NCBI RefSeq assembly: GCF_030264275.1
Contig: NZ_CP127165.1
Span: 1,290,001-1,354,000, forward strand
Length of the DNA: 64,000 nucleotides
Direction of reading: 5' to 3'
DNA from: Marivivens sp. LCG002
GTDB taxonomy: Bacteria > Pseudomonadota > Alphaproteobacteria > Rhodobacterales > Rhodobacteraceae
Positions within the stretch are counted from its first letter, which is position 1, and each line of letters begins with the position of its first letter. This document shows positions 1 to 9,298 of the stretch, piece after piece. A program made the position numbers and the translations under genes. The notes under the pieces are model-generated. The model did not search any database. It worked only from the letters and a program-made list of their open reading frames with translations, and was not told the origin of the DNA.

Positions 1-26
1 ATCCGGAAGAGTTTCAGATCGCTCAT
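1..26 (-). CDS. 5' end of a gene downstream of hsdR (partial)
   Basis: An ATG (complement of 24-26) overlaps the hsdR stop codon as ATGA, so a further gene of the operon starts here and runs out of the window. Only MSDLKLFR is visible. From memory, this N-terminus resembles DUF5655/NucS-like nuclease-fold proteins that often sit beside type I restriction genes, but eight residues cannot prove a family. The overlap itself is plain in the sequence and matches the other junctions of this operon. Confidence 0.45.
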
Positions 27-3000
27 AGCTCGCCACCGACACCTTTGAACTTATCAACAAAGGCGGAAATCTTCTCAAATACTATCGCCTTCTTACTTCG
101 GAACTGCGGGTTCAGCGGGCTCATTTTAGGCAATATGGCATTTAGGTCGGCCCCATTATCAGATGCGAACTCCCGTTTGACCGACATTGCGATATAGCGT
201 TTTGCCGCCACGCGATTCAGATCTTCTGAAGCGATGATCTCCTCCACTTCGCGTCGTTGCTCTTGCCGAGCGAAGGCGAAGAACGCATTTATCAGGCTTG
301 CTTTGTCGTCGAGTTGATCAAGGTCCTTCAGATTGATGAAGTCAACGATTAGGCTCTCTTTTGCTCGGTTGCCGAGGCTGGCTCGAATGGCGCGGCGGGC
401 TTCATCAATCAGTCCTGCCTTGTCCTTCGACTTCTTGCTTTTTTCGAAAATCAGTTCGAGGATATAATCGAGGTTAATTTCCTGCGACTTGAGGAGATCA
501 ACCTCAAACACCACATCGTCCCAGTCGATGTTAGACTTTCCGTCATCGCTTGCACTTGTCTCTTTCCGCAACCAGTCGCGAATGTCGTTATAGGTCGACT
601 TGTAGTCCTGGATCTTGCGTTCTGCTGGAAGATTAATTTTCGCCATTTCATGCAGGTCGTCGTCGTTCAGATAGTGCTGCGCCTTGAAACTCTCGACAGC
701 CATTGCATCATTGACATCCAAACTTTGAAAAGCTTGAAGCGCTGCAAACTCATCATAATTCCGCAGGATATTCTCGGCCCTCAAATACTCACCAAACAGC
801 TTCGCAAACGCTTTCTTATCTGTCTCCCTGTTGATCTCACCTGGGTTTGGAAAGCTGCTTTCAAGTTCATTCAAAATGTCGACGAAACCGCGTCGGGCAT
901 CCCCATTTTCCCGATCGTGGAAACCTTTCATGTATTCGTGATAGCTCTTTTCGAGAACGACATTTTTTGTGTTCTTGTCCCCGAACAGCGTGATCGCATC
1001 AATGGTAGCTTGTTCGAGATCGCGGAAGGCGACTATATTGCCAAACGCTTTGGTCGCGTCGTAGATCCGGTTCGTCCTAGAGAAGGCTTGCATCAACCCG
1101 TGAAATCGCAGGTTCTTGTCGACGAACAAAGTATTTAGAGTTGGCGCGTCGAAACCAGTAAGGAACATTCCGACTACGATCAGAAGGTCGACTTCTCTGG
1201 ACTTAACGCGCTTCGCCAAGTCTCGGTAATAGTTTTGGAATCCTTGACCGTCGACGCCGAAGCTTGTCTTGAAATTGGCATTATAGTCGTTGATCGCCGA
1301 ACTGAGAAATTCCTTCGCGCTGCTATTCATAGCTGAGACATCGAAACTCTCGTCCTGAATATCTCCGACGGCATCTTGCTCTTCATTCGCGGCGAAAGAG
1401 AAGATCGTCGCGATTTTAAGGGGTTTGTCGGTGCTTACCTGTAAGGTGCGCAACACCTCATAGTATAACTTTGCGGCATCCACGCTACTGACCGCAAACA
1501 TGGCGTTGAAGCCATTGTTGCCGGACTTCAATCGGTGTGTCTTCTGGCGGAAATTGTTGAGGATATACTCTGAAACTTTCGTGATCCGTTCCGGATGCAG
1601 CAGGGCTTCTTTGTTTTCTGCAGCACTTAGCTTTTTCTGGTCCTGTTCGCTTTCAAAGGCTTTGAATTGCGGCCGCACATCATTGTAGTCGACTTTGAAT
1701 TTTAGGACTTTTTCATCACGGATGGCATCGGTTATCACGTATGAATGCAACTCACGCCCAAACACGCTGGCGGTGGTTTCCGTGCCCAAAGCGTTCTCCG
1801 GGAAGATCGGTGTTCCAGTGAAACCAAACTGATAGAACCTTTTGAATTTCTTTTTCAGGTTCTTTTGCGCCTCGCCGAACTGGCTACGGTGGCATTCGTC
1901 GAAGATAAACACTACCTGCTTGTCGTAGACAGGCAAATCCGCTTCTGCCTTCATCAAGTTGTTCAGCTTCTGGATCGTGGTAACGATGATCTTGTTGTCG
2001 TCCTTCTCCAGATTGCGCTTCAACCCAGCAGTGCTCTCCGATCCGTTGACGCTGTCGGGAGAAAATCGTTGGTATTCCTTCATAGTTTGGTAATCGAGAT
2101 CTTTGCGGTCGACTACGAAGAACACTTTGTCGATGAAATCAAGTTCAGTTGCCAGTCTTGCGGTTTTGAAGCTGGTCAGGGTCTTTCCTGAACCCGTGGT
2201 GTGCCAGATGAAGCCGCCGCTTTCAGGCTTGCTCCAAGTCTTGGTCAGAAAAGAACTGCGTATCTTCCACAGAATGCGTTCCGTCGCGGCGATCTGGTAG
2301 GGTCGCATGACCAGCAGGGTATCGCTTACATCGAATACTGAGTATTGCAGCAACACATCCAGAAGCGTGCGCTTTTGCAAGAAGGTCGCGGTGAAGTCCT
2401 TCAGATCCCGGATCAAGCCATTGTCTGATTGCGCCCAATTCATCGTGAAGTCGAAGCTATTTTTGTCGCGCTTCGTGGTGTTGGCGAAATATCGGGTGTC
2501 GGTGCCGTTCGAGATGATGAAGAGCTGCAGGAACTTAAAGAGTGAATTCTCGCTGTTGAAGCTCTCTTTGCTGTATCGATGGATCTGATTAAATGCCTCA
2601 CGGATTGCCACTCCGCGCCGCTTTAGCTCGATCTGCACTATCGGCAGACCGTTCACCAAAATCGTCACATCATAGCGGTTCGCATGAGAGCCGGTTTGCT
2701 CGAACTGCTTGATCACCTGCAGCGTGTTGCGGGCCTTGTTGCGTTTGTCGACCAAATGGATGTTCTGAATACGCCCATCGTCAAAAACAAAATCATGGAT
2801 GTAATCGTCATGGATTTTGCGAGTCTTGTCGAGGATCCCTTCGCTGGGCCTATCCAAATAAGTCTCGACGAAACGCGCCCATTCAGTATCTGAAAAGACG
2901 ACGCTGTTCAGGTCCTGCAATTGCAGGCGGATGTTGGCGAGCATTGCCTGAGATGAGGTGATGTCGGAACGAAACTCATAGCCCTGATCGACCAGATCCC

Positions 3001-3124
3001 GAACCAGTTCACGCTCCAGATCATCTTCGCTCTGGTAGCCCTTGGCGGTATCCTCGATGCGCTTGTAGGCGTCCAGAACGATGAAATTCTTGCTCTCGGC
3101 AATGGGGGTCAGAGTCTCAACCAT
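23..3124 (-). CDS. hsdR: Type I restriction enzyme, R (motor/nuclease) subunit HsdR
   Basis: The 1033-residue protein has the full HsdR layout. An N-terminal PD-(D/E)xK nuclease domain shows Asp152 and the E166-L-K168 pair. The SF2 translocase follows, with Walker A TTGSGKT at about 309-315, DECH at 409-412 and the FTGTP motif soon after; a helical C-terminal region completes it. In the family it translocates DNA towards the HsdM2S complex and cuts unmethylated DNA far from the recognition site. It is the fourth gene of hsdM-hsdS-prrC-hsdR and its start overlaps the prrC stop by 8 bp, indicating translational coupling. No frameshift is visible, so the system looks intact. Confidence 0.96.
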   Translation of the reverse strand: MVETLTPIAESKNFIVLDAYKRIEDTAKGYQSEDDLERELVRDLVDQGYEFRSDITSSQAMLANIRLQLQDLNSVVFSDTEWARFVETYLDRPSEGILDKTRKIHDDYIHDFVFDDGRIQNIHLVDKRNKARNTLQVIKQFEQTGSHANRYDVTILVNGLPIVQIELKRRGVAIREAFNQIHRYSKESFNSENSLFKFLQLFIISNGTDTRYFANTTKRDKNSFDFTMNWAQSDNGLIRDLKDFTATFLQKRTLLDVLLQYSVFDVSDTLLVMRPYQIAATERILWKIRSSFLTKTWSKPESGGFIWHTTGSGKTLTSFKTARLATELDFIDKVFFVVDRKDLDYQTMKEYQRFSPDSVNGSESTAGLKRNLEKDDNKIIVTTIQKLNNLMKAEADLPVYDKQVVFIFDECHRSQFGEAQKNLKKKFKRFYQFGFTGTPIFPENALGTETTASVFGRELHSYVITDAIRDEKVLKFKVDYNDVRPQFKAFESEQDQKKLSAAENKEALLHPERITKVSEYILNNFRQKTHRLKSGNNGFNAMFAVSSVDAAKLYYEVLRTLQVSTDKPLKIATIFSFAANEEQDAVGDIQDESFDVSAMNSSAKEFLSSAINDYNANFKTSFGVDGQGFQNYYRDLAKRVKSREVDLLIVVGMFLTGFDAPTLNTLFVDKNLRFHGLMQAFSRTNRIYDATKAFGNIVAFRDLEQATIDAITLFGDKNTKNVVLEKSYHEYMKGFHDRENGDARRGFVDILNELESSFPNPGEINRETDKKAFAKLFGEYLRAENILRNYDEFAALQAFQSLDVNDAMAVESFKAQHYLNDDDLHEMAKINLPAERKIQDYKSTYNDIRDWLRKETSASDDGKSNIDWDDVVFEVDLLKSQEINLDYILELIFEKSKKSKDKAGLIDEARRAIRASLGNRAKESLIVDFINLKDLDQLDDKASLINAFFAFARQEQRREVEEIIASEDLNRVAAKRYIAMSVKREFASDNGADLNAILPKMSPLNPQFRSKKAIVFEKISAFVDKFKGVGGEL

Positions 3125-4289
3125 CCTGCGCGTCCTGCTTCCAATAACCGTAGTTGTTAATCAAATTTTCCAAAAGAACCGCCACGTCTTCCTTTTGAAC
3201 ATCTGTAGGTTCCGCTACTTCTTCAAATGAAAGTTCGCGATGACTAAAGTGGTTTGTCAGTTTCTTCAAATATTCCGCACGACCGGCTGGAGCCGTCGAG
3301 AGAAGTTTGGTCCAATGCTCATACCCCAAAAAGTTCGCTGTCTTTTCATATATGTTGCGAAGTAAATTAAAATGGAACTTCTGCACTTCATTTTTGGCAA
3401 TTGCTTCTTTCAGTTCACTAATAAGATGGTGGTGGTAAGCAAAGCTTTTGTTGGCAGCGCCATTCTTGGCCTCAAGTGAGTATGTTCCGGCGGCATTTTT
3501 CCTAAGGAGGTATCGCGCAGCGCCGTTCAACTCTTTGCAAAGAACATTAAAGAACAGCGGATTGTGTGTAGTCACAACGTATTTCACGCCGCGGCCATTT
3601 TCAAATCGACTAGATGATATCAAACCTGCGAGATCAACAGCCAATTCTATTAAGTGGTTTTCATCAAGGGAGCTGACAGGATCATCAATGAACACATATT
3701 CGAGCTGATCAAATTCGTTGTCGTCGCGGTTGGCTGGGTCGGGCTCTTTGAGTATCTCATTGACCTCTAGTAAGAGCGCATAGAAGATGCTCCAAATTAA
3801 ATTGCTTTCTTCGCCCTTGGAAATCTTTATGTTTTCCTGAATGTTGTTCCCGCCGGTGTATGCAAATCGCACTTCTTTGTGGGTTAGGACGTTGGTGCGT
3901 TTATCATCAATGATTTTAACCACAGTCTCAGGCGGGAACGTTGGGGTGACGCTCCGGCTCGTGTAGCGCTGGAAATTGCTGACGATATTGTGCTCTTGAC
4001 CTCTGTTTTGCAAAATCCAGTCAATAAAAGTGTTGGGCTGGATCATAAGTTTATATTCATAATCATCGACTGGATCATTGTCCCAGTAGAACAGGTCTTC
4101 GGTGAAGGCGCTGTAGTAGAGGATCTTGTTACGGGCGGGGGTGTCGTGACCCTCGATCCTGGGGGCAATCAGCTTCTTCATCGCGCGGGACAGGCGGGTT
4201 TTGCCGGTGCCGTTGAAAGCGTATATCAATTGGACTTTTTTATTGGCATCGCGCAGCTGCTTGGCGATTTCTTCAAGGGTTTTGGTCAT
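3117..4289 (-). CDS. prrC: PrrC-like latent tRNA anticodon nuclease (ABC ATPase-nuclease)
   Basis: The 390-residue protein lies between hsdS and hsdR, as prrC does in the E. coli prr locus. The N-terminal ABC-type ATPase has Walker A FNGTGKT (25-31), signature SKGEE (157-161), Walker B VFIDDP with D-loop SSLDENH (199-212) and an H-loop histidine at 242. The C-terminal domain has R311-N-I-Y-E315 and, after NHFS, H350. By my recollection of the PrrC sequence these align with its catalytic Arg320, Glu324 and His356. In E. coli, PrrC is held inactive by the type IC enzyme and, when a phage peptide disturbs that enzyme, it cuts tRNA-Lys at the anticodon and blocks translation. That role is inferred here from motifs and position. 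Start overlaps the hsdS stop (ATGA). Confidence 0.88.
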   Translation of the reverse strand: MTKTLEEIAKQLRDANKKVQLIYAFNGTGKTRLSRAMKKLIAPRIEGHDTPARNKILYYSAFTEDLFYWDNDPVDDYEYKLMIQPNTFIDWILQNRGQEHNIVSNFQRYTSRSVTPTFPPETVVKIIDDKRTNVLTHKEVRFAYTGGNNIQENIKISKGEESNLIWSIFYALLLEVNEILKEPDPANRDDNEFDQLEYVFIDDPVSSLDENHLIELAVDLAGLISSSRFENGRGVKYVVTTHNPLFFNVLCKELNGAARYLLRKNAAGTYSLEAKNGAANKSFAYHHHLISELKEAIAKNEVQKFHFNLLRNIYEKTANFLGYEHWTKLLSTAPAGRAEYLKKLTNHFSHRELSFEEVAEPTDVQKEDVAVLLENLINNYGYWKQDAQDG

Positions 4290-5452
4290 GCCTTATCCCC
4301 CTTGGGAAAGCTCAGCAGCAGATTGCGGTAATACTCATATTGCTTTTGCCGCAGCGCGATTTCGCGGGGCAGGCCTTCGCTGAGGGAGGTGGTCAGCGTG
4401 TCGAATGTGTCGAGGATGTTAGCGATGCGGGCTTGCTCGGCGAGGGAGGGGACGGGAATTTTCAGATTTTGCAAGTTTCCAACCGCTAAACCTGGCAGCG
4501 ATCCTTGGGATGCATATTGATTTAGGTTCATGATCGTTAAGTAATGATAGGCCCAATCTACATTCATAGCCTCAGTTGCCCTGACAACAACAGCGTGTTC
4601 CGTTGCATAAAAAGCGCCCTTGGCTCGCTGGACATTCCCACACAATGCGCCTTGGCGACCAATTAGCAGGAAATCACCCACGTGACTTTTTTCTTGCACA
4701 TAGCCACGAACTCCATTTCCCCCAAAACAGGGAAAAGCATGTGAATCGGACGCTTCTTTCTCGATGCCCGTTGCGCTAATATGCTGACCCGCGCGCAGAT
4801 GGAAAACCTCCCCCAGCGTCTTCCACTCCACATCCCCGCCGTCAAAGCTGAGGAGTTGGTTGCGGTAGTGGTTGTATTGGGTTTTGCGGGCGGTAAGCTC
4901 TGCGGTAAGCTCTGCGGTCAGCGCGGTGAACGCGTCCAATATCCGCACAATCTCCCCCTGAATCGCCAATGACTTCTGCGGGTCCTCTGGGCAGGGGATG
5001 GGGATGAGGTATTGCAGAATATCTGATTTGCTTCCACGGGGCATTTTCGCCCCTTTAGAATGCTGGATGTTGTATTCAAAGAACTTTTCGTCGGACAATA
5101 CCTGATAAAGATAGCTGGGTGAAATGCTTGGCGATTTGAGATTGACGACCAGCACATCACCATTCGTTCCGCCGCTCCGATCAGCCAGCCAAATTTTTCG
5201 AAGATACGGCCTGATGTTACCGATTAGGATATCGCCTTCACGGTATTCGGTTAGGTTTCCGCTGGTGGGAACGTAATTAGATTCAACCCGTCCGCCCCTG
5301 TTTTGAACGAGATTGTCAACTCCTACATAATTGGATTTATCTACGGCTTGGAAACCAATACGAGTTTCTGAGTAGCCCGCGATACTCGCAAGCGGCAGCC
5401 ATTCCACCGCCGCCCCATCCAAAAGGCGCTCCAGATAGCCCAAACCACTCAC
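4286..5452 (-). CDS. hsdS: Type I restriction-modification specificity subunit HsdS
   Basis: The 388-residue protein has two target-recognition domains, each followed by a conserved helical segment ending in YRN-LLSF (about 194-203 and again near the C-terminus). This is the HsdS pseudo-dimer layout in which each half reads one part of a bipartite DNA site. The central spacer helix carries two TAEL repeats (179-186), as in EcoR124-type (IC) subunits. The start is GTG, overlapping the hsdM stop as GTGA; the 3' end overlaps prrC. The recognition-domain stretches are more AT-rich than the conserved parts, as expected when these domains are exchanged between systems. The recognised sequence cannot be predicted. 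Confidence 0.93.
   Translation of the reverse strand: MSGLGYLERLLDGAAVEWLPLASIAGYSETRIGFQAVDKSNYVGVDNLVQNRGGRVESNYVPTSGNLTEYREGDILIGNIRPYLRKIWLADRSGGTNGDVLVVNLKSPSISPSYLYQVLSDEKFFEYNIQHSKGAKMPRGSKSDILQYLIPIPCPEDPQKSLAIQGEIVRILDAFTALTAELTAELTARKTQYNHYRNQLLSFDGGDVEWKTLGEVFHLRAGQHISATGIEKEASDSHAFPCFGGNGVRGYVQEKSHVGDFLLIGRQGALCGNVQRAKGAFYATEHAVVVRATEAMNVDWAYHYLTIMNLNQYASQGSLPGLAVGNLQNLKIPVPSLAEQARIANILDTFDTLTTSLSEGLPREIALRQKQYEYYRNLLLSFPKGDKA
4892..4918 (-). repeat. Tandem 12-bp TAEL repeat in hsdS central spacer
   Basis: On the plus strand the 12-mer AAGCTCTGCGGT occurs twice in tandem (4895-4906 and 4907-4918), followed by a degenerate copy; on the coding strand it encodes TAEL twice. In EcoR124I and EcoR124II, two versus three copies of such a 12-bp repeat change the spacer of the recognition site by one base pair. 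The repeat here is directly visible; its effect on specificity is inferred. Confidence 0.85.
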
Positions 5453-6993
5453 GCCTCGATCTCCGCCACGATCGCGTCGATCTGCGCGCGTAGATCGGTG
5501 ATCCGTTCCACCGTCTTCGCAATATCGGCGTTAAGGGTGACAATATCCGTCACTTCGCGCGTATCCTTTGGCTCCACATAGGCGCTGACCGAGAGGTTAT
5601 AATCATTATCCATGATCTTTTGCTGGCTGATGTTCTGCGCCACATGCGGCACTGCCTCTTTGCTGGCAAAGAGCCGCAGCACCTCGTCGATGTGGCGGTC
5701 CTCCATCAGGTTGGTGTTGGTGCTTTTGCGGAAAAACGCCTCGCCGCTGGCATCAATAAACTGCACATCGGTGTTTTGCTTGTTTTTCGCCAGCACAAGG
5801 ATCGTCACCGCGATGGTGGTGCCGAAAAACAGATTGGGCGCCAGCGCGATGATGGTTTCGACATAGTTGTTGTCGACCAGATATTGGCGGATCTTCTGCT
5901 CCGCCCCGCCGCGATAGAAGATGCCTGGGAAGCAGACAATCGCCGCGCGGCCTCGCGACGAGAGGTAATGCAGCGCGTGCAGGACAAAGGCAAAATCGGC
6001 CTTGGATTTTGGGGCCAAGACGCCCGCGGGGGCAAAGCGTTCGTCGTTGATTAGGGTCGGGTCGTCCGACCCCTTCCATTTCACCGAATAGGGCGGGTTG
6101 GAGACGATGGCGTCAAAGGGTTTGTCGTCCAGAAAATGCGGGTCTTCCAGCGTGTTGCCGTGCTGGATGTTGAACTTGTCGTAGTTGATGTTGTGCAAGA
6201 ACATGTTCATGCGGGCGAGGTTGTAGGTGGTGTAGTTGATTTCCTGCCCGAAGAAGCCGTCTTCAATGATGTGGTCATCGAAGTGCTTCTTGGCCTGCAA
6301 GAGGAGCGAGCCAGAGCCGCAAGCGGGGTCGTAGATCTTGTTCACGCGGGTTTGGCCGTGCATGGCGAGCTGCGCGATCAGCCTGGACACATGCGCGGGC
6401 GTGAAGAACTCGCCGCCCGACTTGCCCGCGTTGGCGGCGTAGTTGGAGATCAGGAATTCGTAAGCATCACCGAAGGGGTCGCCTTGCGCGTCCGCGAAGT
6501 CGAGCTTTAGCCCTTCCACTCCTTTGAGAACTTTGGCAAGGCGGTCGTTCTTTTGTGCAACGGTATTGCCGAGGCGGTTACTGGTGGTGTCGAAATCCGA
6601 GAACAGGCCTTTGATGTCTTGCTCAGAGGCATAGCCATTTGCCGAACCTTCGATTGCCTTGAAGACTGCAGCGAGGTCCGTGTTCAGGCTTTCGTTGGTG
6701 TTTGCGGATTTGGCCAAATTCTTGAACAACTGTGAGGGGTAGATGAAATAGCCTTTCGTCTTTACAGCATCGTCGACAACCTCATTGGGGATATCCGCGT
6801 CACGCATGGCCGCGTAGTTGACGCTCGGATCACCGCCTTCGATGTAGGTGGTGAAGTTCTCGCTGACGAACCGGTAAAAGAGAGCGCCCAAGACGAATTG
6901 CTTGAAATCCCATCCGTCGACGGCCCCGCGCACATCATTAGCGATAGCCCAGATCTGGCGGTGTAATTCTTCTCGTTGCTGCTGGCCTGTCAT
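5449..6993 (-). CDS. hsdM: Type I DNA methyltransferase subunit HsdM
   Basis: The 514-residue protein is an N6-adenine methyltransferase. It has an N-terminal helical HsdM domain (about 1-150), [11 protein letters not shown] (193-203), the SAM-binding motif DPACGSG (222-228) and the catalytic NPPYS (299-303). With HsdS it methylates the host sites and forms the core of the restriction complex. I start at the ATG at 6993, preceded by AAGAGA; the frame is open to 7059 but the upstream residues have no family character. This ATG overlaps the stop of the HTH remnant upstream. It is first of the intact operon and its stop overlaps the hsdS GTG start. Base composition looks richer in G+C than in hsdR and prrC. 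Confidence 0.96.
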   Translation of the reverse strand: MTGQQQREELHRQIWAIANDVRGAVDGWDFKQFVLGALFYRFVSENFTTYIEGGDPSVNYAAMRDADIPNEVVDDAVKTKGYFIYPSQLFKNLAKSANTNESLNTDLAAVFKAIEGSANGYASEQDIKGLFSDFDTTSNRLGNTVAQKNDRLAKVLKGVEGLKLDFADAQGDPFGDAYEFLISNYAANAGKSGGEFFTPAHVSRLIAQLAMHGQTRVNKIYDPACGSGSLLLQAKKHFDDHIIEDGFFGQEINYTTYNLARMNMFLHNINYDKFNIQHGNTLEDPHFLDDKPFDAIVSNPPYSVKWKGSDDPTLINDERFAPAGVLAPKSKADFAFVLHALHYLSSRGRAAIVCFPGIFYRGGAEQKIRQYLVDNNYVETIIALAPNLFFGTTIAVTILVLAKNKQNTDVQFIDASGEAFFRKSTNTNLMEDRHIDEVLRLFASKEAVPHVAQNISQQKIMDNDYNLSVSAYVEPKDTREVTDIVTLNADIAKTVERITDLRAQIDAIVAEIEA

Positions 6994-7091
6994 TTTTGTT
7001 TCTCTTCTTTTTGCTGCTGGGCTGTCCAGCGGTTGATCTCTTTCTTGCGAAAGCACCACACCCCTCCAACCTTAAATTCGGGCCCTTTACC
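6990..7091 (-). pseudogene. 5'-truncated excisionase-type HTH gene upstream of hsdM
   Basis: On the minus strand a frame of 33 residues ends in TGA overlapping the hsdM ATG (ATGA). It reads [15 protein letters not shown], the C-terminal half of the HTH_17/excisionase DNA-binding domain that commonly precedes hsdM in other genomes (family recollection). In frame, a TAA at 7092-7094 lies directly upstream and I find no recognition helix or ATG, so only the wing and C-terminal helix remain. A frameshift upstream is an alternative to deletion. Confidence 0.6.
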
Positions 7092-7396
7092 TTAGGGCGC
7101 GAACTGATTAGCCGTCTTTTCAACTAATTTGCGCTGGTGGGCGAGTTCTCTCACGTCATAAAGTCATCTTTGAGCATTCGGGAATGTCCCTTCAGATGGG
7201 TCTGGATTGAAAGTAGATGAACCTGAAGGCGGCTACAAGCTCGGCAATCAGAACGTGTGCGAATGACGAATGGCATGTTCGCTAAGCAAGTCAGGCAAGT
7301 CCGCAATGGGCAAGCATCGTTCACGCCATGAAGCTTCACCGAATATCTACTCAGTGCAGTTTAAAAAATATGAGTTTCTTTCAAAAAATTTTTTAA
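7092..7396. other. Gene-free stretch upstream of the restriction operon
   Basis: I see no supported gene. It should contain the hsdM operon promoter (minus strand), but no convincing -35/-10 pair stands out. An A/T-rich self-complementary run lies at about 7383-7395. Confidence 0.4.
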
Positions 7397-7705
7397 TCAG
7401 CGGGGGAACGGTTTTGGACCTTCAAGCCTCAATTTTAGCCTTTCGATCTCAGTGGATTTCAACTGCGCCCTCGTGATGAATTCATGCCAATCTTCCAGTT
7501 TGGCGTTATCGGACACAGGATAATACGCGAGAAGTTCATTGAGCGACTTCGTGCCGGTTTGCTCAATGTTAGTGATGTGTTGCATTTCCGGTGGTGTCGA
7601 AAAGAATGGCGCGCCAAGCCGAACCAGAGAACCACCAAAATACCTTTCGTTATGGTTTTCCCAAGCGCGACGCGTCATAATGCAGGCTTCTTGGAGCGAG
7701 ATCAA
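7397..7705 (-). CDS. Orphan ORF, possible gene remnant
   Basis: The 102-codon frame starts at TTG (7703-7705) and stays open upstream to a TGA at 7772-7774 without an ATG or GTG; the first internal ATG is nine codons in. The residue mix (W, N and E-rich, hydrophilic, amphipathic end) looks like real protein, but I recognise no domain and see no ribosome-binding site. It may be the 3' part of a decayed island gene. Treat start and status as open. Confidence 0.3.
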   Translation of the reverse strand: MISLQEACIMTRRAWENHNERYFGGSLVRLGAPFFSTPPEMQHITNIEQTGTKSLNELLAYYPVSDNAKLEDWHEFITRAQLKSTEIERLKLRLEGPKPFPR

Positions 7706-7922
7706 ACTTCTGCGCGCATCAGCACAAACCCGCAGACTCTCGTTATGAACGAGGGACAGGTGGGGGGCAGGTCAAGGGGGCTCGACTTCGGTTGAAGTGT
7801 ATTCTGAATGTGGAGACTGGAACGCATTACTTTTGTAACTCGACGGAGAAATTGAAAATTATTTTATAAATAAATTTTTCGAGCTAAACTGATACGATAA
7901 TTTGTTTTTGTGGGATACCTCG

Positions 7923-8582
7923 ATGGTTAAGTTAAAATCAAGCTTGGCGCTTGTGTCAGCGGTTGTTGTGGTGCCATCAATGGTCGCAGCGGGAGCCTGT
8001 GATTATCGGCCAAGTCAATTAATCGGTGGTATTGGCGCAGGTGCCGCGGCGGCATCAGCTGGCGCACTAGCAACAGCTGGATTGGGCGCCAAAGCGGCTG
8101 GGTTCTACACACTAACTAATGCGGTGACTGGTGCCACTATGATTGGATCCACTGCAGGAGGTGCCTCGGCCGCCGGAACTGTTGGAATCATGGGTGGCAC
8201 GGGAGGCTTGATAGGCACAGCCGCTGCGATCGTAATGGCACCTGCAACCATTATTGCGGGCTTGTTTGTTGGGGCAGGTGTGCTGACTTACGAAGGCGTA
8301 TGTTATTTTGCGGTCGATAGGGTCGACGATCCGAAGGTAGTTAATGAGATTGTTGATAATCTTGCTAGTAACGCTGATCCTGAATTCTTGAAAATTGTAG
8401 AGCTTGAAGGGGAGCGATACCTTCTGATTGCGGATGAACACGATGATAGTCTGAAAGCGATTGCCTGGAAAAAATACGAAATCGATAAGCTCTATATCGA
8501 AAATGGGATGTTGAAGCACAAGGACTTTGGACCAAACTCCCAAATTGGGAAAGTTTCACTAGTCAGCGAGGCATCCGAATGA
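7923..8582 (+). CDS. Exported Gly/Ala-rich hydrophobic protein, unknown function
   Basis: The 219-residue protein begins MVKLKSS, then a hydrophobic signal-like segment ending near residue 26 (AAGAC; a poor lipobox, so a lipoprotein is possible but unproven). Residues about 30-125 are a long Gly/Ala/Thr-rich hydrophobic stretch with many small-xxx-small spacings, like a glycine zipper. After that comes a charged, soluble-looking domain. I chose the ATG at 7923 because the upstream TTG at 7902 adds no signal-peptide logic; the ribosome-binding site is weak either way. The next gene, 31 bp on, encodes a membrane protein. I do not recognise the family. Confidence 0.6.
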   Translation: MVKLKSSLALVSAVVVVPSMVAAGACDYRPSQLIGGIGAGAAAASAGALATAGLGAKAAGFYTLTNAVTGATMIGSTAGGASAAGTVGIMGGTGGLIGTAAAIVMAPATIIAGLFVGAGVLTYEGVCYFAVDRVDDPKVVNEIVDNLASNADPEFLKIVELEGERYLLIADEHDDSLKAIAWKKYEIDKLYIENGMLKHKDFGPNSQIGKVSLVSEASE

Positions 8583-8613
8583 TTTGTAGCAGGAAGCACG
8601 GTTGGTCGTTTGA

Positions 8614-9051
8614 ATGCTCTTAGGTCTAGCCCGAAAGTCTATCATACTTCTGATCTTGGTTGTATCGCTTGCGGTAACTTCATTATCTTTGGCAGTATTC
8701 GTATTTAGCCTATCAGCGGCTCTGTCCGCTTCAGTCGCGGCGTCCGCGATATCTCATCGAAAAGACATATCTAGGGCTGTTCTGAAAGCTAAAGCAAAAT
8801 CTCGGCTCCAAAGGCTTATAGCTGCGACCCCAATCATAGGCCTAGCAGCAGTGGGCTATTTTGAAGAGCAGGACTATCAAGAATGGCTAGAGCAAAACCC
8901 AGACGGGACGAGAGCCAGTTATGGCTGTGAAATGGCATTAATTACTGCAGAGGTTCTCGAGGAGGTTATTTTGGAGTTACCCGAGGCACTGAGGCTACAA
9001 CCTGAAACACTGTCTAGTTTAATGGCTGATGTCGCCGATTGTGTGAGTTAA
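8614..9051 (+). CDS. Small membrane protein paired with the preceding gene
   Basis: The 145-residue protein has a strongly hydrophobic N-terminus (about 8-45) that could form one or two membrane helices, a basic stretch (RKDISRAVLKAKAKSR), a second short hydrophobic segment (IIGLAAVGYF) and an acidic C-terminal domain. An in-frame TGA immediately precedes the ATG, so this is the first possible start, although no good Shine-Dalgarno is seen. Same strand and 31 bp spacing suggest co-transcription with the preceding gene. Function unknown; 9052-9298 downstream is AT-rich with no gene I can support. Confidence 0.55.
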   Translation: MLLGLARKSIILLILVVSLAVTSLSLAVFVFSLSAALSASVAASAISHRKDISRAVLKAKAKSRLQRLIAATPIIGLAAVGYFEEQDYQEWLEQNPDGTRASYGCEMALITAEVLEEVILELPEALRLQPETLSSLMADVADCVS

Positions 9052-9298
9052 GAACTAGAAATTGGGTAAGAGGGCTAGGCTTAAAGCGTTGGTCGAACTC
9101 AGAGGTTTTGAGCTCGCGGGCATAGTAAGGGATGTGGTGGAAGGTCTAATATAGATACCATTCCCATATCTATGCTAGAATTTATAGAACTTCGGGGCAT
9201 GGCAAGTGCTAGTTGGTCTATAAATATTTATGGTTGGAAAAATTTATAAAATGAATAATTACCGGTGATATAGTGAACATATAGTAAGCAGAGTTATC

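Noticed and set aside
7484-7795. 103-codon plus-strand ORF
   Set aside because: No start signal and unlikely composition; opposite the minus-strand frame that looks slightly more protein-like.
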